Positions 31,362-39,657 of a stretch of DNA of 42,294 bases are shown in pieces. The notes under the pieces are model-generated. The model did no database searches. It was not told where the DNA came from and saw only the letters and a program-made list of their open reading frames with translations. The stretch comes from Deinococcus cellulosilyticus NBRC 106333 = KACC 11606 (GTDB lineage Bacteria; Deinococcota; Deinococci; Deinococcales; Deinococcaceae), in contig NZ_BJXB01000038.1 in assembly GCF_007990775.1 (NCBI RefSeq), forward strand, positions 1 through 42,294, read 5' to 3'. The stretch's first letter is position 1. Every line of letters begins with the position of its first letter. The translations under genes and the position numbers were made by a program.

Positions 31362-32197
31362 GTTGTGCACTCCGTGTAATTGGTGATGTTCAGACCAATG
31401 GGTGAGGTGAGGTTGATGGTGTTGGTCAGAACCTGCGATTTGCCGTCTTCTTCCATGCCCACCGTCAGGGTGATTCTGCGCAGAACCGACTGGAATGAAC
31501 CCGAGCCAGTGGTGATCCCACTGAAGGTGCTGGAGGTGGTCTCAGCAGAGGTGGAGGTGTTCACATAAGTGTAAGCGAGGGAAAACTGCGAAACGTTCCA
31601 GGCCATGATGGTTTCTGCACTGCTGCCGCGCTTCTCGTACAGCACCCTGCCTGCGGCATCGTACCGGTACCCAATGGGGGTCACCAGGCTGACTGTGGCC
31701 GAGGTGGCTCCCAGCACGTTCTGGCAACTGCCATGGCTGAACACCTGGGTGGTTCCTGCTGTGGTGGCCGCTGTGGTCCTGAGCAGACGTGCTGCGGGGC
31801 CACTGAGCAACACCATGTAAGTTCCAGCAGGAACAGAGGCCAGGTTGCCTGTGAAGGTGGTGATGCTGGTGGAGGTCTCAAAACCTGTGGCTGGAACCAC
31901 ACCAATCCCCACCACAGCATTTCCAGACCCTGGTACAGGACGCAGCACACTGATCTGGTTGCTTGCAGGGGCATAAGGCTGACTGGCCACCACACCAAAA
32001 GCTGTGGAACGCAATTCCTGGGTCACCAGTTCAGACAGCCTGCGGGTCGCGTCGGTGACCGTGATGCGGTCTTGCAGGTCCTGTGAGGTGCCGTTCACAC
32101 TGACCGTGAACTTCATCAGCAGGGTCAAGAGGACCCCCACAATCCCAAGGGCAATCAGGATCTCCAGCAGGGTGAAACCGGACCTGCGCTGCTGCAT
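31358..32197 (-). CDS. PilW-like type IV minor pilin
   Basis: 279 residues. Prepilin motif MQQRRSG with cleavage after Gly7, then FTLLEILIALGIVGV with the conserved Glu5 (E12). The mature domain is Ser/Thr-rich with one internal Cys region (HGSCQNVLG) and a terminal NYTECTT. Length and order match PilW-type minor pilins, which prime pilus assembly with PilV, FimT and PilX. The start overlaps the stop of the PilV-like gene by one base (TGATG). It corresponds in position to a Thermus pilA3-type gene. Confidence 0.82.
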   Translation of the reverse strand: MQQRRSGFTLLEILIALGIVGVLLTLLMKFTVSVNGTSQDLQDRITVTDATRRLSELVTQELRSTAFGVVASQPYAPASNQISVLRPVPGSGNAVVGIGVVPATGFETSTSITTFTGNLASVPAGTYMVLLSGPAARLLRTTAATTAGTTQVFSHGSCQNVLGATSATVSLVTPIGYRYDAAGRVLYEKRGSSAETIMAWNVSQFSLAYTYVNTSTSAETTSSTFSGITTGSGSFQSVLRRITLTVGMEEDGKSQVLTNTINLTSPIGLNITNYTECTT

Positions 32198-32622
32198 CAG
32201 ATGCCCCCTGGAGCAGCCACACTGCTCTTCACACAGGTGGTCTTCCAGCACACCTGAAGCTGATACTGCGAAAAGGCACTGCCACTGTAATTGATGGTGC
32301 TCTGGGAGGTCACCGTGGCGGTCACATCCGTGGTGTTTGCGAATCCGAGGCTTCCCAGCTGGGCAGATGAAAAACTGCGGCTGGTGGTTCCAGTGGCCGG
32401 AATCACCTGGGTGTCTCCCGACACCAGACGCCTTCCAAGCCCCATCATGATCTGGGTGATCTGGTTGCGTTTCTGCACTTCCTGGTCACTCTTGTAACTG
32501 CCCAGAGCCATGTTGGTGGTCGCGGTGATGAGGACCATCAACAGCATCAGTGCACACAGGACTTCCACCACCGTGAACCCAAGGGTTGCAGGTTTCAATG
32601 CCGCAGGTTTCATCGGTTTCAT
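32197..32622 (-). CDS. PilV-like type IV minor pilin
   Basis: 141 residues. Leader MKPMKPAALKPATLG is cleaved after Gly15, then FTVVEVLCALMLLMVLITAT with Glu5 (E20). The short leader has Lys/Pro repeats. A C-terminal Cys pair (QVCWKTTCVK) could form a disulfide loop. ATG 32622 lies in a 4-nt overlap with the upstream pilin and has GAGGTG 6 nt before it; a GTG at 32631 is the alternative. Predicted inner-membrane pilin processed by PilD. Confidence 0.8.
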   Translation of the reverse strand: MKPMKPAALKPATLGFTVVEVLCALMLLMVLITATTNMALGSYKSDQEVQKRNQITQIMMGLGRRLVSGDTQVIPATGTTSRSFSSAQLGSLGFANTTDVTATVTSQSTINYSGSAFSQYQLQVCWKTTCVKSSVAAPGGI

Positions 32623-33062
32623 TGCTGCCACCTCGTCTGCCCGATACCACTCACCTGCAACACCCGATTTCTGCCATTCACCGTGACGGTCAGGGATGAA
32701 GTCGAACCTGGCAGAACCACACGCCCTGTGTTGTCAAAAGCAATGGTCTGCGCACTGGTCAGCCCAGTGGAGATGCTGTTCACACGCGCACTGCGCAGGG
32801 TGGTGGTGCCATTTTTCAGGCTTGCTGTTCCACTGGCCACATTGAGGGTCAGGTTCAGGCTGCGGCTGGCGGCAAGCGTTGCCCCGTCCCGAATCAAACC
32901 CCGGAACTGCTCGGCCTGGTTCTGTGCCGTGACCCGCTGGGTGAGGCCAGAATAACTGCTCACTCCAATGGCAAGCACAATCGACACCAGGGCCACCACC
33001 ACCAGCATTTCCAGCAAGGTGTAGCCTTGTTGATGCATCTGGATTGTTCTGCCTGTATGCAT
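32619..33062 (-). CDS. GspH/FimT-type minor pilin
   Basis: 147 residues. MHTGRTIQMHQQG is the leader, cleaved after Gly13, followed by YTLLEMLVVVALVSIVLAI with Glu5 (E18). The domain beyond (AEQFRGLIRDGATLAASRSLNLTL) matches GspH/FimT pseudopilins, which initiate the pilus tip complex. ATG 33062 is preceded by AAGGAG at 4 nt. First gene of the operon GspH-PilV-PilW-ComZ, the same order as the Thermus natural-transformation pilin cluster. The operon is probably part of DNA uptake. Confidence 0.85.
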   Translation of the reverse strand: MHTGRTIQMHQQGYTLLEMLVVVALVSIVLAIGVSSYSGLTQRVTAQNQAEQFRGLIRDGATLAASRSLNLTLNVASGTASLKNGTTTLRSARVNSISTGLTSAQTIAFDNTGRVVLPGSTSSLTVTVNGRNRVLQVSGIGQTRWQQ

Positions 33063-33320
33063 GTGTCTCCTTAAAGGGGCAGCAAAAATCTTCCCCCTGT
33101 TGCCTTCTGCAAAGCCAACAGCGGTCTTGCGACTGACCTTCCAGAGAAGGTCCCTTGAAATGAATGGGGATGGAGCCCCTGCAGCATGGCTGCAAAGTCT
33201 ATGCCTCTATTTTACTGGTGCAACCCTACAGATTTCTGTTGGGAATTGTAAAGGAACGTCAATATTTTCCTTTTTATTACATTTGGAGACAGAATCTGAA
33301 TCAAGGTGGCCCAGACTCCC
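33063..33320. other. Divergent intergenic region upstream of the pilin operon
   Basis: About 260 bp. The minus strand holds TAAAAT near 33211, a possible -10 for the pilin operon, which would give a long leader of about 140 nt. A short palindrome ACAGATTTCTGT (33227-33238) lies just upstream of it. No ORF. Confidence 0.4.
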
Positions 33321-33348
33321 TTGAACGCTCATCCTCTGCAGCTAAACT
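33321..33348 (+). promoter_or_regulatory. Leaderless promoter TTGAAC-16-TAAACT
   Basis: TTGAAC (33321-33326), 16 bp, TAAACT (33343-33348), then 6 nt to ATG 33355. No ribosome site is present. Confidence 0.75.
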
Positions 33349-33354
33349 GCTTTT

Positions 33355-33807
33355 ATGTCATTCATGCTCTCGAAAGGCCTTCTTGCCGGGGTCTTGCTCT
33401 TCCTGACCTGCTGCAGTCCTGCTGCTCCAGGTCTGGTTCGCATCCCAGCGATGGAAGTGCTGAAATCCAGTGTCCAGCACACAGGTGAAGGGCTCCTTTT
33501 TGATGTGCAGGTGCAGGTCATCAATCCCAATCCATTCCCCATCGCCTTGCAGGACATTGCAGGCAAATGGATTGTGGATGGACAGGTCAGCCATGAGGTG
33601 CAGGTGCAGGACCTGAGCATCCCAGCCAGCAGTTCAAGTTCCACGACCCTTCAGACCCGGGCTCCCCTTCCAGCCTCCTTCAAGCCTGAGCGGACCCACA
33701 CCTTCCGTTTTGATGCCCACTACCGCCTGCACTCCGGAAGTGGCCTTTCTGCCATTCAGGACCACACGCTCTTTCAGGGAAGTTTCCAGACGAAGTCCAT
33801 TCCCTGA
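33355..33807 (+). CDS. LEA-type (WHy domain) lipoprotein
   Basis: 150 residues. The N-terminal MSFMLSKGLLAGVLLFLTC is a lipoprotein signal with the lipid-anchored Cys at 19 or 20. The mature part has the late-embryogenesis-abundant group 2 pattern: VQVQVINPNPFPIALQDIAG, with the family NPN-like motif, and SIPASSSSSTTLQ. LEA2/WHy proteins are linked to desiccation tolerance, which would suit Deinococcus, but a role here is inference. It is expressed from a clear leaderless promoter, divergent from the pilin operon. The amidase gene follows after 50 bp with its own -10 box. Confidence 0.75.
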   Translation: MSFMLSKGLLAGVLLFLTCCSPAAPGLVRIPAMEVLKSSVQHTGEGLLFDVQVQVINPNPFPIALQDIAGKWIVDGQVSHEVQVQDLSIPASSSSSTTLQTRAPLPASFKPERTHTFRFDAHYRLHSGSGLSAIQDHTLFQGSFQTKSIP

Positions 33808-33843
33808 AACCGCAAAATCACCGCCCGGCAACGGTGGATTTGT

Positions 33844-33849
33844 TATGCT
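33844..33849 (+). promoter_or_regulatory. Leaderless -10 box (TATGCT) of the amidase gene
   Basis: TATGCT ends 8 nt before ATG 33858, and there is no ribosome site. This supports 33858 over the upstream GTG 33834. Confidence 0.45.
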
Positions 33850-33857
33850 GGAACCAT

Positions 33858-35009
33858 ATGGACATGGACTTGCACGCCTGGGCCCACCGCCCCGCAGAAC
33901 CCCTGCAGAAAAGCAGCACCGGTTTGCTCAAAGGGCTCACTTTCAGCGTCAAAGACCTCATTGGTGTGTCCCCCTGGCCGCTCAGGGCCAGCACCCAGGC
34001 CCCCCTGCCCCATGTCCCGGACAACCCGGTCACCCAGAAGCTCCTGCTGGCCGGAGCCACGTTGATTGGCAAAACCCACATGCATGAAATTGCACTGGGC
34101 ATCATGGGCATGAATCCCGTGGCCGGACAGGCCCTCAATCCCCTCTCCCCCAACCGCATCTCTGGTGGCAGCAGCAGTGGGGCCGCCATCACAGTGGCCA
34201 CCCGCGAATGTGATTTTGCCCTGGGAACCGACACCGGAGGCAGCATCCGCATTCCTGCAGCCCTGTGTGGCGTGTATGGGTTCAAACCCACCTACAACCT
34301 CTACAGCACCCAGGGGGTCCTGCCCCTCAGCACCACCTGCGACCACCTGGGCACCTTCGCTCGCAACATTCACATGCTGCAACTGGTGCATCAGGCCATT
34401 CTGGGAGAACGCCCCCTGCACCTGTCCTGGAAGGGCATCAAGGTGGGCCTCTGGAACATCAGGGACTGGGTGTCTCCAGAAGTGTGGGAGACCACCGAGA
34501 ATTACTCCCACAAGCTGCAACGGCTGGGAGCGCAGGTGGAGCTCTTTGATTTTCAGGTCCCGACCAGCACCTACGGCACCATCGTTCTTGCAGAAGCCGC
34601 CTTCACCCACCGTGCAGCACTGGAGCGTGAGGAAAAAGGCTTCAGTGAAGGCACACTGGCGTTGTTGCAACAGGGTCGGGCCATCACAGCAGTGCAGTAC
34701 CTCGCAGCCATGAAAGAACGCAACATGGTCAGGCAGGACCTGAAGGGTCTCTTTCACCGCTATGACGTGCTGATTGCTCCCACCGTGCCCTGCATTGCCC
34801 CTCTCCTCGGAGAGGACAGCCTGGACCTCCCCGAAGGAAAGGTGCCCCTCCGTCAGGCCTTCTTGCGCATCACCAGCCCCTGGAGCCTGCTCGGCATTCC
34901 AGTGGTGAGTGTTCCGCTTCCCCTGCGCGGCCTGAGCGTCGGGGTGCAGATCATGATGCCCCACGGAGAGGACACCCGCCTGCTTGGGCTGTGTGCAGAG
35001 CTGGGGTGA
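33858..35009 (+). CDS. Amidase-signature family hydrolase
   Basis: 383 residues of the amidase signature family (GatA/AtzF-like Ser-cisSer-Lys hydrolases). The catalytic Lys32 is in FSVKDLIGV. The glycine/serine loop ISGGSSSGAA (101-110) holds the cis-Ser. The nucleophile Ser129 is in GTDTGGSIRIPAA. The protein is shorter than GatA (about 480) and no gatB/gatC is nearby, so it is more likely a stand-alone small-molecule amidase. The C-terminal SPWSLLGIPVVSVPL fits the family. Substrate unknown. No signal peptide. Confidence 0.88.
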   Translation: MDMDLHAWAHRPAEPLQKSSTGLLKGLTFSVKDLIGVSPWPLRASTQAPLPHVPDNPVTQKLLLAGATLIGKTHMHEIALGIMGMNPVAGQALNPLSPNRISGGSSSGAAITVATRECDFALGTDTGGSIRIPAALCGVYGFKPTYNLYSTQGVLPLSTTCDHLGTFARNIHMLQLVHQAILGERPLHLSWKGIKVGLWNIRDWVSPEVWETTENYSHKLQRLGAQVELFDFQVPTSTYGTIVLAEAAFTHRAALEREEKGFSEGTLALLQQGRAITAVQYLAAMKERNMVRQDLKGLFHRYDVLIAPTVPCIAPLLGEDSLDLPEGKVPLRQAFLRITSPWSLLGIPVVSVPLPLRGLSVGVQIMMPHGEDTRLLGLCAELG

Positions 35010-35037
35010 CCCTCTCCTCTCTCGTTCCACTTGCTTT

Positions 35038-35056
35038 CCTCTCCCTGGGGGAGAGG
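35038..35056. terminator. Hairpin between convergent amidase and glycosyltransferase genes
   Basis: CCTCTCCC (35038-35045) pairs with GGGAGAGG (35049-35056), loop 3 nt. It lies next to both stops. T-tracts are short on both sides, so termination in either direction is plausible but not strong. Confidence 0.55.
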
Positions 35057-35057
35057 T

Positions 35058-36449
35058 TTAGCGCGTGATCTTCTGACGGGTCATGGAGCCCCACTGGCCC
35101 TTCTTGCGGTACAGGTCCACGAAAGCCTTCACCCGTTCCCAGGCCAGAATCTGCCGGTAGCCCACCTGCTCGACCAGGGTGGCCATCATGATTCTGGCCC
35201 GATCTTTCTGGCTGGCGTAACGCTTCACCATGAAGCCCTCAATGCCCAGTGAAGCCACACTGACCAGCACCCCGTACAGCAGGGCCATCACCAGAAAACC
35301 AATGGCAAAGACCATGTTGAGCTGTCCGGTGACGGTCAGGTACAGCATGAACACGTAACCAAAAACCTCAATCAGGGGGGCCATGGCCTCAAAGAACAGG
35401 TAGAAAGGCATGCTGAAAAAGCCGATGCGTCCGTACCTGGGGTTGAAGAACATCACCCGGTGACGCCACAGCGTTTCCATCAGGCCCCGGTGCCATCTGT
35501 TGCGCTGCCTTTTCAGGGTGCCCCAGTCGTTGGGGACCTGCGTCCAGGCGATGGGGTCCATCATGTAGCGCACGCTGTAGGGCATTTTCTTTTCGCGCAT
35601 CTGGCGGTGCAGGCGGACCACCAGTTCCATGTCCTCTCCCACGGTGTCGGTGCGGTACCCGCCCACATCCAGCACGGCCCTGCGGGAAAACAGTCCGAAC
35701 GCCCCTGAAATGATCAGCAGGACCCCCAGTTCACTGAAGGTGGAGCGTCCTGCCAGAAAAGCACGGGTGTATTCCACCACCTGGATGCGCTCCATCCAGG
35801 TTCTCGGGGCATGCAGGGTTTCCACCACGTCCCCCTGAAAATCGGCTCCGTTCAGCACGCGGATGGTGCCTCCCACCGCCACCAGAGAATCGTCCTCCAG
35901 AAACTGGCGGGCCACCCTGAGGAGGGCCTCGGCTTCCAGCAGACTGTCCGCATCTACGGCACAGAAAAGGGGCTTGGTGGCGTAGATGATCCCGGCATTG
36001 AGGGCATCGGCTTTGCCCCCGTTGGCCTTGTCGATCACCAGCAGGTTGGGGTGCTTCGGAGAGCGGTACAGGCCCCGCACCTCCTGGGTGGGCAGGACCC
36101 TGGAAGGGTATTCAATGGTGGGCTCCAGCTGGAACTCCTCGATCAGGACCTCCATGGTTTTGTCTTTGGACCCGTCATTGATCACAATGACCTCAAACTC
36201 CGGGTACTGCAGATTTAAAAAGGAGTGCACCGAGGCGGCAATGGTCGGCTCTTCGTTGTAGCCGGGAACCAGCACACTGATGGGCTTGTAATACTCCCGT
36301 TCCAGATAGGTCTTCAAAATCACCCGCTCGCCCCTGCGGGCCTGCAGCACCATCACCCGTGAGGCCACCAGCACGCTCACCGCATAGATGCTGTTGAGCA
36401 CAGCGAAATACACCAGAATCAAAACTTCGAGGATGTTCAGCAGGGTCAT
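35058..36449 (-). CDS. Membrane glycosyltransferase family 2 (PgaC/IcaA-like)
   Basis: 463 residues. One N-terminal membrane span (about 5-30) leads to a GT-A domain: ISVLVPGYNEEPTIAASV, VIVINDGSKDKT, KANGGKADALNAGI, the metal-binding CAVDADSLLE, SGAFGLFSRRAV, and GEDMELVVRLHRQ. The processive-synthase motif QRNRWHRGL is present. Three or four C-terminal spans (about 340-410) follow. This layout matches poly-N-acetylglucosamine or related exopolysaccharide synthases, which add sugars and export the chain. GAAGGTG precedes ATG 36449. Last gene of an operon with a response regulator and a HEAT-repeat membrane protein. Confidence 0.88.
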   Translation of the reverse strand: MTLLNILEVLILVYFAVLNSIYAVSVLVASRVMVLQARRGERVILKTYLEREYYKPISVLVPGYNEEPTIAASVHSFLNLQYPEFEVIVINDGSKDKTMEVLIEEFQLEPTIEYPSRVLPTQEVRGLYRSPKHPNLLVIDKANGGKADALNAGIIYATKPLFCAVDADSLLEAEALLRVARQFLEDDSLVAVGGTIRVLNGADFQGDVVETLHAPRTWMERIQVVEYTRAFLAGRSTFSELGVLLIISGAFGLFSRRAVLDVGGYRTDTVGEDMELVVRLHRQMREKKMPYSVRYMMDPIAWTQVPNDWGTLKRQRNRWHRGLMETLWRHRVMFFNPRYGRIGFFSMPFYLFFEAMAPLIEVFGYVFMLYLTVTGQLNMVFAIGFLVMALLYGVLVSVASLGIEGFMVKRYASQKDRARIMMATLVEQVGYRQILAWERVKAFVDLYRKKGQWGSMTRQKITR

Positions 36450-36505
36450 TTTTCACCTTCTGGATGGGAAATCAAAAGCAGCTGGGAAATCAGAACAGAA
36501 AAAGA

Positions 36506-37681
36506 TCAGTGGCTCAATTGCAATGCAAACAGTTGCTGGGAGGCAGTGTCTCTGGCATAGCGGTCTGGATGGACCTCTGCAGCTTTCTGCAGGGTGGTTA
36601 CGCCTTCAGGGCCTTTCTGGGAAAGCACTTCTGCACTGTTGTGGCGCACCCACCAGGCTTCATCGGCCAGGGCCTCGTACAGTCTGGAGACAGCCTCTTC
36701 CCCACTGATTCCTGCACAGGCCAGAGCCGCCTGGGAGCGCACAAACCACACCGGGTCTTTCAGAAGGGCCAGCACATCCTCTATGGCCTCCTCTGGCACA
36801 TACTGCAATCCCGAGAACACCCTCAGGACCGAAGCCCGCATGTCGGGGTTCTCAGAGCGCAAGAGGGGCAAACACTCTGGCAGGCACTCCCACAGCCGCA
36901 GACGAACCAGGGCGTTGAGGGCACGCAGCTTCATGATGTCCGGGAACCGGACCAGGATGTCCTGAATGAGTTTGACCGAGCCCTGACCCAGCAGCACCAG
37001 CACCTGCTCAATCCAGCCCGAACCGAACCTGTCGAGGTTGAGAAGCCGCTCGAAGGTCACCGCCACGTGCGCTGGACCCACCTCCGAGAAACTCATGGAA
37101 CGGGCCAGAGACAGCAGGGCCAGACGGCGCAATTCAGGATTGGCGTTCAGGCAGTACTCGACCAGCACAGGATGGGTGCGGGCATCGGCAAGGACGGCCC
37201 AGCGTTCCAGCACCCTCACCCGCCTTTCCAGCAGGTTCCAGCCCTGCATGGCCTGCATGTCCCGCTCCAGCAGGCCACACGCAGCATAAATTTCCCGGAT
37301 GCGTTCAGACGCCTCCCCTTTCAGGGACTCTTTGAGCAGCATCAGGGTGTCCGCCCCCATTTCATTCACTTTTGCAGGCAAAGGGGCATCCTCAAAGAGG
37401 ACCGCAAACCAGACTTCAGACCACTGCTCCTGCTCGGCCTGCACGCGACGCTGCAAGGTCTCGGTATAAGCGAAATAGAAGGTCTCGTACAGCGCAGTGA
37501 AAAGGATGGCAATGAAGCCCCCTCCCACGCAATAGATCAGCACCTGGTAAATCAGATCGGGTTGTTTGCTCAGTTCAGGGGTCAGGAGCACATAGGAAAG
37601 CCCACCCAGCGTCCCCAGAATCACCACCACAATGGCGGTGGCAAGCAAACTCAGGCTAGCTAGGCCGAAACGTCGCCACAT
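36506..37681 (-). CDS. Membrane-anchored HEAT-repeat protein
   Basis: 391 residues. Two N-terminal membrane spans (about 10-33 and 45-70) are followed by a long helical domain. Its repeats of about 30 residues are HEAT-like: LRALNALVRLRLWECLPECL, RASVLRVFSGLQYVPEEAIEDVL, VRSQAALACAGISGEEAVSRL, VRHNSAEVLSQKGPEGVTTL. Such scaffolds bind partner proteins. It overlaps the response regulator by 22 nt and precedes the glycosyltransferase by 56 bp. A scaffold for the synthase is a fair inference, but no biochemical role is known to me. Confidence 0.8.
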   Translation of the reverse strand: MWRRFGLASLSLLATAIVVVILGTLGGLSYVLLTPELSKQPDLIYQVLIYCVGGGFIAILFTALYETFYFAYTETLQRRVQAEQEQWSEVWFAVLFEDAPLPAKVNEMGADTLMLLKESLKGEASERIREIYAACGLLERDMQAMQGWNLLERRVRVLERWAVLADARTHPVLVEYCLNANPELRRLALLSLARSMSFSEVGPAHVAVTFERLLNLDRFGSGWIEQVLVLLGQGSVKLIQDILVRFPDIMKLRALNALVRLRLWECLPECLPLLRSENPDMRASVLRVFSGLQYVPEEAIEDVLALLKDPVWFVRSQAALACAGISGEEAVSRLYEALADEAWWVRHNSAEVLSQKGPEGVTTLQKAAEVHPDRYARDTASQQLFALQLSH

Positions 37682-38043
37682 GGCATGTACCGCTTCAGGC
37701 GGGTGATCAGTTCCTGCGGACTGAAGGGCTTCTGCATGAAGTCCACAGCCCCCTCCTCCAGGGCACGCACCACACTGCTCTCCTGCTTCATGCCCGAGAG
37801 CACGATCACCGGGACCCCCCAGGAATCGCGAATCAGGCGGATCAGGTCGAAACCTGTGCCTCCGGGAAGGTTGAGGTCCATCAGCACCAGATCGGCCTTC
37901 TGCTGCTCCCGGATCTGCTGCTCAGCGGTCTGGAAGCGGTCTGCAATCAGCACCTCATACCCCTGCGACACCAGCAGGCGTTGCAGCATCATGCGCAGCA
38001 CCGTTTCGTCTTCAATCACCAAGATGCGTCCTTTGTCCGGCAA
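37660..38043 (-). CDS. Single-domain response regulator
   Basis: 127 residues, a bare CheY-like receiver with no output domain. Acidic pocket E11-D12 (ILVIEDE), phospho-acceptor D56 (LVLMDLNLPGG), Ser/Thr switch in VIVLSGM, and Lys in MQKPFSP. The start is TTG 38043, with GGGGGT 6-7 nt upstream; no ATG fits. It overlaps the HEAT protein gene and heads an operon whose last gene is an exopolysaccharide synthase. Phosphorylation may therefore control polysaccharide output through direct protein contact. The cognate kinase is not in this operon. Confidence 0.85.
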   Translation of the reverse strand: MPDKGRILVIEDETVLRMMLQRLLVSQGYEVLIADRFQTAEQQIREQQKADLVLMDLNLPGGTGFDLIRLIRDSWGVPVIVLSGMKQESSVVRALEEGAVDFMQKPFSPQELITRLKRYMPCGDVSA

Positions 38044-38087
38044 AACAGCACCCCCAATCCTTCTTATTCTAGTGAGGATCGTCAGGT

Positions 38088-38120
38088 AAAAAAACCGTGC
38101 GCCCCACAAAGGAGCGCACG
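38088..38120 (-). terminator. Intrinsic terminator of miaB
   Basis: CGTGCGC (38096-38102) and GCGCACG (38114-38120) form a 7-bp stem. On the minus strand a run of seven T follows. It separates miaB from the response-regulator operon. Confidence 0.85.
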
Positions 38121-38137
38121 TTCATGTTCATCTGTCC

Positions 38138-39490
38138 TTATGCGTTGGCAGCAGAGGCCTTCACGGGAAGGAGGACCTGGCCCTGGGCGTCGACAAAATT
38201 CCCGAACATGCTGTGCGGGGTGGAGTGACTGATCCGCACCGTGTAAATGCCGGGTTTGTCGTATCCGGGCACTTTGGGCACAAAAGTGGGGTGGTTGCCT
38301 CTGGTGTGACCCTCAAGCAGGCTGGGATCGGTGGCGTCGCCCCTCAGGAGCACCTCCACATCCTGGCCCACGAAAGCAGCGTTCTTCTTCAGCGCCCACT
38401 CTTTCTGCTTGTCGATCAGGCGCTTCAGGCGCTCAATCTTGACCTCACGGGGCATGTCATCGAAGTGCTTGTAACTCGGTGTCCCGGGACGGGCACTGTA
38501 GGCGAACATGTACGCCTGGTCGTAACCCACCTCATCAAAAAGGTCCATGGTCTGCTGGAAGTCCTCCTCGGTCTCTCCAGAGAAACCCACAATGATGTCG
38601 GTGGCCAGCACCACATCGGGCATCCACTTCTTCACGGCAGCGATGTGCTCCAGGTACTTCTCGATGGTGTACTCACGGGCCATGCGGCGCAGCACCCGAT
38701 TCGAGCCGCTTTGCACAGGCAGATGCACGTAATTGCACACGGCAGGGGTCTCGGCCATGGCTTGAGCGACATCCTCGGTAAAGTTCATGGGGTGGGAGGT
38801 GGTGAATTTCACCCGCCTGATGCCACTCGAACCCACCATACGCAGAAGTTCAGCAAAGCTGGGAACCCCAGGAACCCGCTTGCCCTGATCGATGCCGTAA
38901 CTGTTCACGTTCTGACCCAGCAGGGTCACTTCCTGCACGCCAGCAGCGAGCAGCATGTCCAGTTCCTTCATGATCAGATCTGGATGGCGGGACACCTGGG
39001 GACCACGGGTGGTGGGCACGATGCAATAGGTGCAGTGGTGGTCACATCCCCGCATGATGGTCAGGTGGGCCTGCAGTTTATCCACCGGAGCCGGAGGAAT
39101 GAAATCATGCAGTTCATCCTTGAATTGCAGGCTCCAGAACCTCTGGTTGTTCTCCAGGGCCTTGGAGATGTCCAGAATGGCCCCCGGGCCGATCAGGACA
39201 TCCACCTCGAATTTGCGGGCAATCTGCTGGCCTTCCTCAAGCTGGGCCAGACAGCCCATCATGCCGACCACCAGGTTGCGTTTCTGCTTCTCTTTTCTGA
39301 GGAGGCCCAGAACCGTCCGAACCTTGTCCACGGGTTTCCCACGCACTGCGCAGGTGTTCAGCAGCACCAGATCGGCATGGTCCGGTGAATCCACCATGTC
39401 CATGCCCAGGGCCACCAATTGGGATTCCACCAGATGGGTGTCGTACTCATTCATCTGGCAGCCATAAGTGATGATGTGCGCTCTTGCCAT
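38138..39490 (-). CDS. miaB: tRNA-2-methylthio-N6-dimethylallyladenosine synthase
   Basis: 450 residues. A radical-SAM methylthiotransferase that modifies A37 of tRNAs reading UNN codons. The N-terminal UPF0004 domain has three cluster cysteines, C11, C47 and C80 (YGCQMNEYD, NTCAVR, MGCLAQ). The radical-SAM motif RGCDHHCTYCIVP gives C149, C153 and C156. The C-terminal TRAM domain lies near 380-445. MNEYD and HLPVQSGSNRVLRRM are MiaB signatures rather than RimO. GAGGAG lies 10 nt before ATG 39490. Monocistronic, with its own terminator. Confidence 0.95.
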   Translation of the reverse strand: MARAHIITYGCQMNEYDTHLVESQLVALGMDMVDSPDHADLVLLNTCAVRGKPVDKVRTVLGLLRKEKQKRNLVVGMMGCLAQLEEGQQIARKFEVDVLIGPGAILDISKALENNQRFWSLQFKDELHDFIPPAPVDKLQAHLTIMRGCDHHCTYCIVPTTRGPQVSRHPDLIMKELDMLLAAGVQEVTLLGQNVNSYGIDQGKRVPGVPSFAELLRMVGSSGIRRVKFTTSHPMNFTEDVAQAMAETPAVCNYVHLPVQSGSNRVLRRMAREYTIEKYLEHIAAVKKWMPDVVLATDIIVGFSGETEEDFQQTMDLFDEVGYDQAYMFAYSARPGTPSYKHFDDMPREVKIERLKRLIDKQKEWALKKNAAFVGQDVEVLLRGDATDPSLLEGHTRGNHPTFVPKVPGYDKPGIYTVRISHSTPHSMFGNFVDAQGQVLLPVKASAANA

Positions 39491-39645
39491 ACTCTGCTTG
39501 CTCCTCTGGGACCCCGAAAGGTCAACTTTTCCAGTGTACTACACAGGGTATTCAGGGCAAAAAACCCCAGCTCACAGATGGGGAAACATGAAGGCATCAG
39601 GGATTTCCCGCGTGTACAGGAGTTCCTGATTTCAGGAAAACGCTG

Positions 39646-39651
39646 TACCAT
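39646..39651 (+). promoter_or_regulatory. Leaderless -10 box (TACCAT) of the 39658 gene
   Basis: TACCAT is preceded by TG and ends 6 nt before ATG 39658. The purine stretch AAGGGA touches the ATG and is too close to serve as a ribosome site. A small palindrome CCTGATTTCAGG (39625-39636) lies in the -35 region and could be an operator. Confidence 0.5.
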
Positions 39652-39657
39652 AAGGGA

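Noticed and set aside
33858..35009. gatA (glutamyl-tRNA amidotransferase subunit A)
   Set aside because: The protein is about 100 residues shorter than GatA, and no gatB or gatC is adjacent. Only the amidase-signature family can be supported.
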